Source: Minisyncoccota bacterium
Lineage (GTDB): Bacteria > Patescibacteriota > Minisyncoccia > Minisyncoccales > Minisyncoccaceae
Reading direction: 5' to 3'
Length of the DNA: 14,993 bases
Assembly (NCBI GenBank): GCA_028708155.1
Contig: JAQVZN010000008.1
Location: 1 to 14,993, forward strand
Shown in pieces: positions 7,050 to 13,973 of this stretch. The notes beneath the pieces were generated by a model that saw only the letters and a list, made by a program, of their open reading frames with translations, had not been told where the DNA came from and did no database searches. The translations under genes and the position numbers were made by a program. How positions within the stretch are numbered: position 1 is the first letter of the stretch; the number at the start of each line of letters is the position of its first letter.

Positions 7050-8257
7050 AATTTAATTACCAGGCTAGAACAAAAGAAGGGGAAATAAAAAAGGGAACTA
7101 TTGAAGCTATTTCAAAAATGGTGGCGGTTGATTTATTGCATAAAAATAATCTTTATCCAACGTCACTAACAGAAGAAACAAAAATGGGTTCCTTAAATAT
7201 GGAACTTAAAATGTTTGAAAGAGTTTCTTCAAAAGAGATCGTGATGTTTACAAGAGAACTTTCTATTATGATTGAGAGTAATGTTCCTCCAGCAAAAGCT
7301 CTTGAAGCTTTGGGAGAGCAAATATCAAATAAAACTTTTAAAGATAAAATTTTTAAAATAGCTTCTGATATTAGAGAAGGAGTTACTATGTCTAAGGCGT
7401 TTTCAAGATATCCAAAAGTGTTTTCAACTTTTTATGTAAACATGCTTAGGTCAGGAGAAATTTCAGGAACCTTACCAGAAGTTTTGAAAAAAGTAGCTGA
7501 TCATCTTGAAAATGAATATTATATTAAATCTAAAACAATGGGAGCAATGATTTATCCAGTTGTTGTTTTAGTTGTATTCACAATAATTTTTTTAGTAGTT
7601 ATAGTATATATTATTCCTGGATTAGTAGAAGTTTTAGAAAGCTCTGGCAGTGAGCTTCCACTTGTTACAAAAATTGTTATTGGGGTTTCTGATTTTGCGA
7701 TAAAATTTTGGTGGCTCGTTTTGATGTTTTTTATAGGGATAGTTTCTTTTGTTAGTTATTATCCAAAAACTAAAGAAGGAAAAGTTGTTACCGATAAACT
7801 TATCTTAGATCTTCCAATTATTGGTAATTTTCAAAAAAATGTTTGCATGAATCGTTTTGCTGAAAATTTATCAACTTTATTATCTTCTGGAAAACCAATC
7901 ACAGAAGCTCTTGAAGTTACGGGAGATCTTATTGGAAATGATGTTTATCAAAAATTAATTTTAGAGACAAGAGATGGTGTTTTAAAAGGAAAAAAAATAA
8001 GTGATGGACTTGTAAGTTATCCAAAATATATTTCTCCTTTATTTGTACAAATGATTGCGGTTGGAGAAAGTACCGGAAAAATATCAGAAACATTAATGAA
8101 TGTTGTTAGATTTTACAAGACAGAGATTGAAACTTTTGTAGATTCTATTTCTAATATCATTGAACCAGTTTTAATATTGGGTTTAGCGGGTATGGTGGGA
8201 GTACTTGTGGCTGCTGTGTTCTTACCGCTTTATCAAATAGGTGGAACTATAGGATAA
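7046..8257 (+). CDS. pilC: Type IV pilus platform protein PilC (GspF family)
   Basis: PilC is the polytopic inner-membrane platform on which PilB and PilT act. The 403-residue length is normal. The N-terminus MKFNYQARTKEGEIKKGTIEA is the classic start of the family. Two homologous T2SSF domains are visible: the first with FTRELSIMIESNVPPAKALE and FYVNMLRSGEISGTLPEVL, the second with FAENLSTLLSSGKPITEALE and LFVQMIAVGESTGKISETL. Three hydrophobic segments follow the usual plan, after the first domain (IYPVVVLVVFTIIFLVVIV), then WWLVLMFFIGIVSFV, and at the C-terminus (EPVLILGLAGMVGVLVAAVFLPLYQ). It starts 4 bp inside pilT and ends the first pilus operon segment. No terminator is visible after it, so read-through into the pilin genes is possible. 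Confidence 0.96.
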   Translation: MKFNYQARTKEGEIKKGTIEAISKMVAVDLLHKNNLYPTSLTEETKMGSLNMELKMFERVSSKEIVMFTRELSIMIESNVPPAKALEALGEQISNKTFKDKIFKIASDIREGVTMSKAFSRYPKVFSTFYVNMLRSGEISGTLPEVLKKVADHLENEYYIKSKTMGAMIYPVVVLVVFTIIFLVVIVYIIPGLVEVLESSGSELPLVTKIVIGVSDFAIKFWWLVLMFFIGIVSFVSYYPKTKEGKVVTDKLILDLPIIGNFQKNVCMNRFAENLSTLLSSGKPITEALEVTGDLIGNDVYQKLILETRDGVLKGKKISDGLVSYPKYISPLFVQMIAVGESTGKISETLMNVVRFYKTEIETFVDSISNIIEPVLILGLAGMVGVLVAAVFLPLYQIGGTIG

Positions 8258-8264
8258 TAATTAA

Positions 8265-8293
8265 TTGACTTTAAAAAGTATGTTTGATATAAT
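8265..8293 (+). promoter_or_regulatory. Strong extended -10 promoter for the pilin genes
   Basis: TTGACT (8265-8270), a 17-bp spacer and TATAAT (8288-8293) preceded by TGA (8285-8287, the TGn extension) make a near-consensus housekeeping promoter. Transcription should start near 8300 and leave a leader of about 45 nt before ATG at 8345. It lies in the only sizeable gap inside the first pilus cluster, directly ahead of the pilins, which need far more copies than the assembly machinery. Confidence 0.8.
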
Positions 8294-8344
8294 TACATAA
8301 AGTTATTTTAAAGGTCGTTTTTAAGAATAATTTTAATAAATAAT

Positions 8345-8412
8345 ATGAATAAAAAAAATATAGGTTTTACATTAATTGAGTTATTAGTAGTTATTGCTAT
8401 TATTGGTATTTT
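8345..8412 (+). repeat. 68-nt direct repeat, copy 1 (pilin 5' ends)
   Basis: The first 68 nt of pilin 1 match the first 68 nt of pilin 2 at 63 positions. The first 36 and last 23 bases are identical; five mismatches, all synonymous, fall in the three codons between. It reflects duplication or conversion of the pilin gene and could recombine to delete or fuse pilins. Confidence 0.85.
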
Positions 8413-8782
8413 GTCAGGATTAATTATTGTGTCTTTGGGTGACGCAACAAATCAAGCTAAAGAAGCAAAAATTAAATCTGCTTTAGATCAATTAAGACCA
8501 GTAGCACAATTATACTATAACAGTCATAGCAATAGTTTTGCTAGTTTAACAGGAGATACAAAAGTAGCTAATATTTATAATGATATGGTTGACAATGGAG
8601 CGTTAGCTAATGCTGGTGCAGCACCTGCTCTTACTACACTTATAACTAGCGATGCTACACGATGGTGTGCATACGCTGTTGCTCCTACAGGAAGTTGTAT
8701 GTGTGTTGACGGAACAGGAAAAGTAAAAACAGCTACTAGTAATACAGCTTGCACATGTGCAACATATGCTTGTCCTAATTAA
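8345..8782 (+). CDS. Type IV pilin, candidate major subunit (pilin 1)
   Basis: This is a class III/type IV prepilin of 145 residues. The leader MNKKNIG is cut before [16 protein letters not shown], leaving Phe1 and the conserved Glu5 in the hydrophobic assembly helix. The mature chain is about 138 residues. The C-terminal half contains WCAY and SCMCVDGTG, then CTC and a final C, six cysteines that could form three disulfides in the globular domain. Pilin 2, 19 bp downstream, shares the leader and the WCAY...CVDxTG layout. The gene has its own strong promoter, but the 5' leader shows no clear Shine-Dalgarno site. Being first behind that promoter makes it, or pilin 2, the likely major pilin; sequence alone does not decide which. 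Confidence 0.92.
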   Translation: MNKKNIGFTLIELLVVIAIIGILSGLIIVSLGDATNQAKEAKIKSALDQLRPVAQLYYNSHSNSFASLTGDTKVANIYNDMVDNGALANAGAAPALTTLITSDATRWCAYAVAPTGSCMCVDGTGKVKTATSNTACTCATYACPN

Positions 8783-8801
8783 TTTTTAAGAAAAAAATAC
8801 T

Positions 8802-8869
8802 ATGAATAAAAAAAATATAGGTTTTACATTAATTGAGCTTCTTGTTGTTATTGCTATTATTGGTATTTT
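8802..8869 (+). repeat. 68-nt direct repeat, copy 2 (pilin 5' ends)
   Basis: This is the second copy of the repeat that starts at 8345, 457 bp downstream and in the same orientation and reading frame. Confidence 0.85.
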
Positions 8870-9200
8870 AGCTGGAGTAACTCTTGTAAACTTAAACAGT
8901 GAATCAAGTAAAGCAAAAGATGCTAGAATTAAATCTAGTTTGAATCAAATTAGAACAAAGATGGAGAGTTTGAGAGCAGAAAGTTCTACTCTTGTTTATC
9001 CTACTGCTTTTACAGATACAGAGCTTACTAAATTAACAGGAGATATTACAAATCAAGGCAAGACTGCAACAATACGTAGTTCAGGAACAGCTTGGTGTGC
9101 ATATTCTGCTTTGAATGTAAGTGGCTCTTTCTGTGTTGATAGTACTGGGTACGCAGGCGCTACTGCAAATTGTGATACTACAAATTACGACTGTAAATAA
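8802..9200 (+). CDS. Type IV pilin (pilin 2, paralogue of pilin 1)
   Basis: This 132-residue prepilin begins with the same 23 residues as pilin 1 (MNKKNIG leader, then [16 protein letters not shown]). Beyond the N-terminal helix the two diverge strongly, though both retain WCAY and CVDxTG near the C-terminus. Here there are four cysteines (W-C-A-Y, F-C-V-D, N-C-D and the penultimate C), enough for two disulfides. The charged segment [22 protein letters not shown] continues the N-terminal helix. Co-transcription with pilin 1 is expected and an intrinsic terminator follows the stop codon directly. It may be an alternative major pilin or an abundant minor subunit that tunes fibre properties. Confidence 0.92.
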   Translation: MNKKNIGFTLIELLVVIAIIGILAGVTLVNLNSESSKAKDARIKSSLNQIRTKMESLRAESSTLVYPTAFTDTELTKLTGDITNQGKTATIRSSGTAWCAYSALNVSGSFCVDSTGYAGATANCDTTNYDCK

Positions 9201-9230
9201 AAAAAATTTCCCCGATGGGGATTTTTTTTT
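9201..9230 (+). terminator. Intrinsic terminator after the pilin genes
   Basis: Directly after the pilin 2 stop codon, TCCCC (9209-9213) pairs with GGGGA (9217-9221) around a GAT loop. The stem is extended past a small T/T internal loop by an A-run (9201-9206) pairing into the T-run, and nine T residues (9222-9230) follow. It is the clearest terminator in the window and separates the pilin unit from pilD. Confidence 0.88.
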
Positions 9231-9241
9231 ATTTAAAAATA

Positions 9242-9250
9242 TGTTAGAAT
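9242..9250 (+). promoter_or_regulatory. pilD: Extended -10 promoter of pilD
   Basis: TGT followed by TAGAAT (9242-9250) is an extended -10 element. Seven bases then lead to ATG at 9258, so the transcript would start at or one base before the start codon. Only the terminator's T-run occupies the -35 region, consistent with an extended -10 promoter that needs no -35 box. No Shine-Dalgarno site is present. The motif lies just after the terminator, where a new promoter is needed for pilD and the genes behind it. Confidence 0.55.
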
Positions 9251-9257
9251 TTAAAAT

Positions 9258-10061
9258 ATGATAGAATATATTTTAAGTTTAATTTTAGGTTTATTTATAG
9301 GAAGTTTTATAAACTGTGTTGTTTATAGAGTTTATAATAAGAAAAGTTTTCTCAAAGGACGTTCTATTTGTCCTAAATGTGAGCATAAGCTTAGTTTTTT
9401 TGATTTAATTCCAGTTTTTAGTTTTCTTTCTTTAAAAGGGAAATGTAGATATTGCAAGGAACCTATTTCAAAACAATATCTAGTTGTGGAGTTACTAACG
9501 GGGCTAGTTTTTTTCGGAGTAGCTTATCTTTTGAACGCTAGCTTTTTAACTCAGGGATTTTTAAATTTAGATTTTCTTAATTTAATTTTCTTCTTTTTTG
9601 TTTCTTCTTATTTCATAATGATTTTTATTTTTGATCTTAAGTGGTTTATTATTCCAGACGGATTAACTTTTTCTGGAATCGCAATAACTTTATTTTATTT
9701 ATTTTTACAGACTTTTATTTTAAATGTTTTAACACCAGAAGAATTACTAGTAAGAGTAATTACTGCTTTTGCTGTTTTTCTATTTTTCTTTGCTTTATAT
9801 TTTTTCTCAGAAGGAAAAGCGATGGGTTTTGGAGATGTTAAATTAGTAGTTTTTTTGGGACTTTTACTTGGTTTTCCAAATATATTACCAGCCTTATTTA
9901 TTGCTTTTGCACTAGGAGCAATAATTGGACTTCTTATGATGGCTTTCAAAAAAAGAGGAATGAAATCGGAAATTCCTTTCGGACCATTCTTAGTTTTTGG
10001 AACTTTTGTTTCTCTATTTTTTGGACAATATTTTATTACTTGGTATTTAAGTTTAATGTAA
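9258..10061 (+). CDS. pilD: Prepilin leader peptidase / N-methyltransferase PilD
   Basis: PilD is a membrane aspartyl protease that cuts the leaders of all prepilins in this cluster and usually methylates the new N-terminus. The 267-residue protein has the start typical of the family (GSFINCVVYRV), the cytoplasmic zinc domain with two CxxC pairs (C38/C41 and C63/C66), then several membrane helices. The catalytic aspartates are visible as D126 (IFDLKWFIIPDGL) and D193 in GFGD (190-193). Both active halves are therefore intact. It opens the second transcription unit, behind the pilin terminator, and is followed after 1 bp by the minor pilins. Its own extended -10 promoter would give a leaderless message. 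Confidence 0.95.
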   Translation: MIEYILSLILGLFIGSFINCVVYRVYNKKSFLKGRSICPKCEHKLSFFDLIPVFSFLSLKGKCRYCKEPISKQYLVVELLTGLVFFGVAYLLNASFLTQGFLNLDFLNLIFFFFVSSYFIMIFIFDLKWFIIPDGLTFSGIAITLFYLFLQTFILNVLTPEELLVRVITAFAVFLFFFALYFFSEGKAMGFGDVKLVVFLGLLLGFPNILPALFIAFALGAIIGLLMMAFKKRGMKSEIPFGPFLVFGTFVSLFFGQYFITWYLSLM

Positions 10062-10062
10062 T

Positions 10063-10575
10063 ATGAAACAAAAAAGTTTTACATTAATTGAGTTATTGGT
10101 AGTTATCGCTATCATGATTACTATAACGGGAATGATTGTAATAAACGGTAATTCTTCTACTTCTGGTATTGATTTGTTTTCGGCTAAAAATACTTTAATT
10201 ACAAATCTTAATAAAGCAAAAGAGATGGCTTTGTCTGGAGTGGGGGCAACTGTTGGTACAAATTATGGTATTGGAGTTTGGTTCCCAGAAAGCACCGGTT
10301 CTTATTATTATATTTATAGGAATAATGAATCAGAGTCGTCTTATAAGGGTTATGATTCTGGAGATGTAATTTTGGAAAAAGTAGATTTACCAAAAGGAAT
10401 AAAATATACAAGAGTTTCTTATTTAGGTGTTTTATTTACTCCGCCTACTCCTAGTGTTGCTATCTGTGAAAGTGCCACCGTTTGTACGGGAACAACTTTT
10501 CAGGTTAGGATACATAAAGAGGGTAGTTTAGATTATCGTTTAATCAATGTTAATAAGTCTGGTCTAATAGAATGA
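10063..10575 (+). CDS. Minor pilin, GspH/FimT-like
   Basis: The 170-residue protein starts [26 protein letters not shown], a prepilin signal with Glu5 in the helix. Residue -1 of the cleavage site is Ser rather than Gly. A charged helix with NLNKAKEMALSG and a beta-rich C-terminal part (YGIGVWFPES..., TFQVRIHKEGS) fit GspH/FimT pseudopilins. It is the first of four prepilin-like genes in the order H-I-J-K. In T2SS and T4P, such proteins form the tip complex that primes fibre assembly. The gene is 1 bp after pilD and overlaps the next gene by 4 bp. The family call rests on order and general layout. Confidence 0.82.
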   Translation: MKQKSFTLIELLVVIAIMITITGMIVINGNSSTSGIDLFSAKNTLITNLNKAKEMALSGVGATVGTNYGIGVWFPESTGSYYYIYRNNESESSYKGYDSGDVILEKVDLPKGIKYTRVSYLGVLFTPPTPSVAICESATVCTGTTFQVRIHKEGSLDYRLINVNKSGLIE

Positions 10576-11057
10576 ATAATAAAGGTTTTACATTAATTGA
10601 AGTTCTTCTTGCGGTATTCATTATTACGGTTGCTGTTTTAGGGTTATATAATGGAATTAATTACTCTTATCGTTCAGTAGAATCAGCAAAAGAAATTTTT
10701 GTAGCTTCTTATTTAGCAGAGGAAGGAGTTGAATTAGTTAAAAACATAAGGGATTCTAATTTTGTTACAGAGGGAGCTACTTGGACCAATGGACTTTTGA
10801 GTTGTAGTTCAAGCTACGGTTGTAGAATGGATTATAACGATTCAGCTTTAACGGTTAATAATAGTGATGCCGATTCAAAAATCGCTTTGTGGACTGATGC
10901 GAATGGTTTTTATAATTATGTAGCTTCTGGAACAAAAACTATTTTTGCTAGAAAAATTGTTATTACAAACGAAGTTACTCGACTAAAAGTTGTAGTAACT
11001 GTTTATTACGGAGACGAAGAATTTATATTACAACAATATTTATATGATTGGAAATAA
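10572..11057 (+). CDS. Minor pilin, GspI/PilV-like
   Basis: This 161-residue protein has the prepilin signal MNNKG|FTLIEVLLAVFIITVAVLGLY with Gly at -1 and Glu5. The following helix (SYLAEEGVELVKNIRDSNF) contains the A-x-x-G-x-E-x-[AV]-x-N-[IL]-R-[DE] pattern seen in GspI/PilV-type minor pilins. Two cysteines (LLSCSSSYGCRMDY) probably form a disulfide. The gene begins within the ATGA that ends the GspH-like gene and overlaps the next gene by 14 bp. By analogy with GspI it would pair with the GspJ- and GspK-like products at the pilus tip. Confidence 0.84.
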   Translation: MNNKGFTLIEVLLAVFIITVAVLGLYNGINYSYRSVESAKEIFVASYLAEEGVELVKNIRDSNFVTEGATWTNGLLSCSSSYGCRMDYNDSALTVNNSDADSKIALWTDANGFYNYVASGTKTIFARKIVITNEVTRLKVVVTVYYGDEEFILQQYLYDWK

Positions 11058-11610
11058 TAAAAGTTTTACATTAATTGAAACGGTTGTTGCTTTAGGAATC
11101 TTTATTGCTATTTCGGCTGGTTTAGGTGAGGTTATTTCTGTTTCTATTCAAAATCAAATAAAGATAACTTCTATGCAAAATATTTTTAGTCAATCTGTTT
11201 TTTCTTTAGATAAGATAGAAAAAGAACTTAGAATGGCTAAAAAAGATACTACCGGAAATTGTGTTGGTACTATTAATAGAAATTTTTCTGTAGTTGATGG
11301 TGGAGTATTAGATTCAATAACTTTTTTATATTACGATCAAGATACTACATCATTAAGATGTAAAAAGTTTGCTGTTGAAGGAGGAAGATTAAAAGAATTT
11401 CTTTCGCTTGATACAACTAGTAATTTCCCTGCAGGCGTTGAAATAACTTCGTCATCTTTTTTAATAAATTCATTGAATTTTATCGTTTCTGGAGATGCTC
11501 CTAGCGACAATTTGCAACCAAAGATTACTATACTTATGAATGTTTCTAGTACTTATCTAAATCCAATTAATATTGAGACCACTATTTCACAAAGAAGATT
11601 AGATCTATGA
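11044..11610 (+). CDS. Minor pilin, GspJ/PilW-like
   Basis: The 188-residue protein begins MIGNNKS|FTLIETVVALGIFIAISAGLGEVI. Glu5 is present and Ser occupies -1. The helix continues with QNIFSQSVFSLDKIEKELRMAKKD, which matches the xLxRIExELRxA pattern of GspJ/PilW. The C-terminal half is beta-rich, with SITFLYYDQDTTSLRCKKFAVEGGRLKEF typical of this family. Two cysteines (NCVG and LRCKK) are present. ATG at 11044 lies 14 bp inside the GspI-like gene and its end overlaps the next start by 4 bp. It completes the I-J pair of the minor-pilin tip complex. Confidence 0.86.
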   Translation: MIGNNKSFTLIETVVALGIFIAISAGLGEVISVSIQNQIKITSMQNIFSQSVFSLDKIEKELRMAKKDTTGNCVGTINRNFSVVDGGVLDSITFLYYDQDTTSLRCKKFAVEGGRLKEFLSLDTTSNFPAGVEITSSSFLINSLNFIVSGDAPSDNLQPKITILMNVSSTYLNPINIETTISQRRLDL

Positions 11611-11960
11611 ATTATTATACACAAAAACAAAAAGGTTCAATTTATTTAACAGTTATTTTATTAGGTGTTGTTTTAGCGGTAGCTATTGGCGTTGTTTCAA
11701 TTGTTGTTTCTGGAGCGAATTTAGTTAAAGGTTTAGGGGATTCAGTCAGAGCTTTTCATATCGCTGATTCGGGAATGGAAATAGCTCTTTACGAGATTAG
11801 AAAAGAAGGGTCAACTCAAAATATTAATTGTGGTGTTTTTTTTGCTAATTATGGAGTGACAACTTGTTCTGTTAATATTGAGGTTTCTGGTGAAGATGTA
11901 AAAATAAAATCACTCGGATCTTATAATGGTTCTCAGAGAAGAATTGAAGCTGACTATTAA
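11607..11960 (+). CDS. Minor pilin, PilX/GspK-like (no Glu5)
   Basis: This short 117-residue protein has a leader ending QKQKG, then SIYLTVILLGVVLAVAIGVVSIVV. Position 5 after the presumed cut is Thr, not Glu. Lack of Glu5 is known for GspK, the pseudopilin that sits at the very tip. The helix continues with RAFHIADSGMEIALYEIRKEG, the AxSGxExAL motif shared by PilX and GspK. The C-terminal domain is small, with two cysteines (NCGVFF, TTCSVN), and lacks the large domain inserted in GspK, so PilX-like is the better description. It follows the H-I-J order exactly, starts in the ATGA of its neighbour and ends 3 bp before ligA. Confidence 0.8.
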   Translation: MNYYTQKQKGSIYLTVILLGVVLAVAIGVVSIVVSGANLVKGLGDSVRAFHIADSGMEIALYEIRKEGSTQNINCGVFFANYGVTTCSVNIEVSGEDVKIKSLGSYNGSQRRIEADY

Positions 11961-11963
11961 TTT

Positions 11964-13973
11964 ATGGAAGAAGCAAAAAAAAGAATTGATAAGTTAAAAC
12001 AAGCTATTAATCATTATAGATATTTGTATCATGTTAAAGATACTTCTGAGATATCGGATGAAGCATTAGATTCTCTTAAAAAAGAGCTTTTTGATCTTGA
12101 AGAAAAGTATCCAGAACTTATAACTTCTGATTCTCCAACGCAAAGGATTGGAGGAGAACCCCTTTCAAAGTTTGAAAAATTTAAACATAAAAAAAGAATG
12201 ACTTCTTTTAATGATGCTTTTTCTAAAGAAGATATTGAAAATTGGGTTACTAGAAATTCAAAGCTTTTAACCAAAGAGGAAGGGGATAATTTAAATTTTT
12301 ATACAGAACCTAAATTAGATGGACTTGCGATTGAACTTATTTATAAAAATGGAGTTTTAGAAATAGGTTCTACTAGAGGGGATGGAACAATTGGAGAAAA
12401 CGTGACTCAAAATTTAAAAACTATAGAGTCTATTCCTTTAAAGATAAGAAGTAAAGAAGAGGTAGAAAAAGAATTGGGAAGAGAGATTGATTACAAAGAA
12501 ATTATTGTAAGAGGGGAGGCTGTTTTAACTAAAGAAGAATTTAAAAGAATAAATAAAGAAAGAGAGAAACTAGGAGAAGAAATTTATGCTAACCCAAGAA
12601 ATTTAGCTGCTGGATCAATTAGACAGCTTGATCCTAAAATTACTAGTGAAAGAAAGTTAGATGCTAATTTTTATTCTTTAGTTTCTGATTTAGGACAGAA
12701 AAATCACAGTGACGAACATAAGATTTTAGAAATTTTAGGTTTTAAAACTAATAATAGATATAATAAAATTTGTAATAATTTAGAGGAAGTTTTTGAAGCT
12801 TATCAAAAGATGTATCAAAGAAGAGAAACTTATCCTTACGAAATAGATGGACTCGTTGTTCTTATAAACAGCAATAGAATTTTTGATAAATTAGGAATTG
12901 TTGGCAAAGCTCCAAGAGGAGGAATTGCGTTTAAATTTCCTCAAAAAGAAGCAACAACAATTATTGAAGATGTAGAATTTCAAACAGGAAGAACAGGAGC
13001 AATAACTCCTGTTGGAATCTTAAAACCTGTTGTTATTGAAGGAGTTACAATAACAAGAACAACATTACATAATGAAGATGAAATAAAAAGATTAGGTCTT
13101 AAATTAAAAGATACGGTAGTTATTGCAAGAGCAGGAGATGTTATTCCTAAAGTAGTTAAAGTTTTAAAAGAAATGAGAACAGGGGAAGAGGAAGAAATAG
13201 TTTTTCCTACTTCTTGTCCTTCTTGTGGAGGAATTATTTCTAAAAAAGACGCTTTATGGTTTTGCAAGAATAAAAACTGTTTTAACAGAAGATATAAAAC
13301 TATTGTTCATTTTGTTTCTAAACAAGCTTTCAATATGCCTGGGATCGGTCCTAATATTATTAAAGAACTTTTAGAATATAAACTAATTCTTGATGCGGCT
13401 GATTTATTTACTCTTAAAAAGGGAGATATTATGGAGCTACCTTTGTTTAAAGAAAAAGCTTCAGATAATTTAATTAATGCGATTAACCAAAGCAAAAAGA
13501 TTAGTTTTTCTCGTTTTATATATTCACTTTCTATTGTAAACGTGGGGGTAGAAACAGCAAACGTTCTAGCTGATAAATTTCATTCTTTAGAAAACTTAAA
13601 AAAAGCTAGTTTTGAAGAATTGAAAAATATTAATGATATTGGAGATATTGTTGCCGATTCGATCCTTTCTTATTTTAAAGATGAAAATAATTTAATTTTT
13701 TTAGATAAGCTTTTGAGTCACGTTGAGGTTTTCTATGAAGAGAAAGAAGAAAAATTAAAAGGGTTAAATTTTGTTTTGACGGGAACCCTTTTAAATATCA
13801 CAAGAGACGAAGCTAAAGAAAGAATAAGAAAACTTGGAGGTAATGTTTCTTCTTCTGTTTCAATAAATACAAGTTATGTTGTTATTGGGGAAAATCCTGG
13901 CTCAAAATATGATAAAGCAAAAAAACTAGGAATAAAGATAATAAACGAAAAAGAATTTAATGAACTTATTTGA
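11964..13973 (+). CDS. ligA: NAD-dependent DNA ligase LigA
   Basis: LigA seals nicks in DNA using NAD+ and is the standard replicative ligase of bacteria. The 669 residues match the usual length. In order: domain Ia with HYRYLYHVKD...ISDEALDSL and SDSPTQRIGG; the adenylation domain with the nucleophile Lys117 in EPKLDG and TRGDGTIGENVTQNL; ANPRNLAAGSIRQLD; the OB fold with TGRTGAITPVGILKPV; a zinc finger C418/C421/C434/C439; helix-hairpin-helix repeats; and a C-terminal BRCT domain (LKGLNFVLTGTLL...). All core motifs are intact. It is 3 bp behind the last minor pilin and overlaps the rodA-like gene by 14 bp, so it is probably transcribed with the pilus genes. Confidence 0.98.
   Translation: MEEAKKRIDKLKQAINHYRYLYHVKDTSEISDEALDSLKKELFDLEEKYPELITSDSPTQRIGGEPLSKFEKFKHKKRMTSFNDAFSKEDIENWVTRNSKLLTKEEGDNLNFYTEPKLDGLAIELIYKNGVLEIGSTRGDGTIGENVTQNLKTIESIPLKIRSKEEVEKELGREIDYKEIIVRGEAVLTKEEFKRINKEREKLGEEIYANPRNLAAGSIRQLDPKITSERKLDANFYSLVSDLGQKNHSDEHKILEILGFKTNNRYNKICNNLEEVFEAYQKMYQRRETYPYEIDGLVVLINSNRIFDKLGIVGKAPRGGIAFKFPQKEATTIIEDVEFQTGRTGAITPVGILKPVVIEGVTITRTTLHNEDEIKRLGLKLKDTVVIARAGDVIPKVVKVLKEMRTGEEEEIVFPTSCPSCGGIISKKDALWFCKNKNCFNRRYKTIVHFVSKQAFNMPGIGPNIIKELLEYKLILDAADLFTLKKGDIMELPLFKEKASDNLINAINQSKKISFSRFIYSLSIVNVGVETANVLADKFHSLENLKKASFEELKNINDIGDIVADSILSYFKDENNLIFLDKLLSHVEVFYEEKEEKLKGLNFVLTGTLLNITRDEAKERIRKLGGNVSSSVSINTSYVVIGENPGSKYDKAKKLGIKIINEKEFNELI

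Noticed and set aside
8345..8869. The 68-nt direct repeat as part of a mobile element or CRISPR
   Set aside because: There are only two copies, both in frame at the start of pilin genes, with no transposase, inverted ends or regular spacing; gene duplication explains them.
9641..9841. Overlapping plus-strand frame inside pilD
   Set aside because: The pilD frame has both catalytic aspartates and continuous membrane helices; the alternative frame is a shadow.
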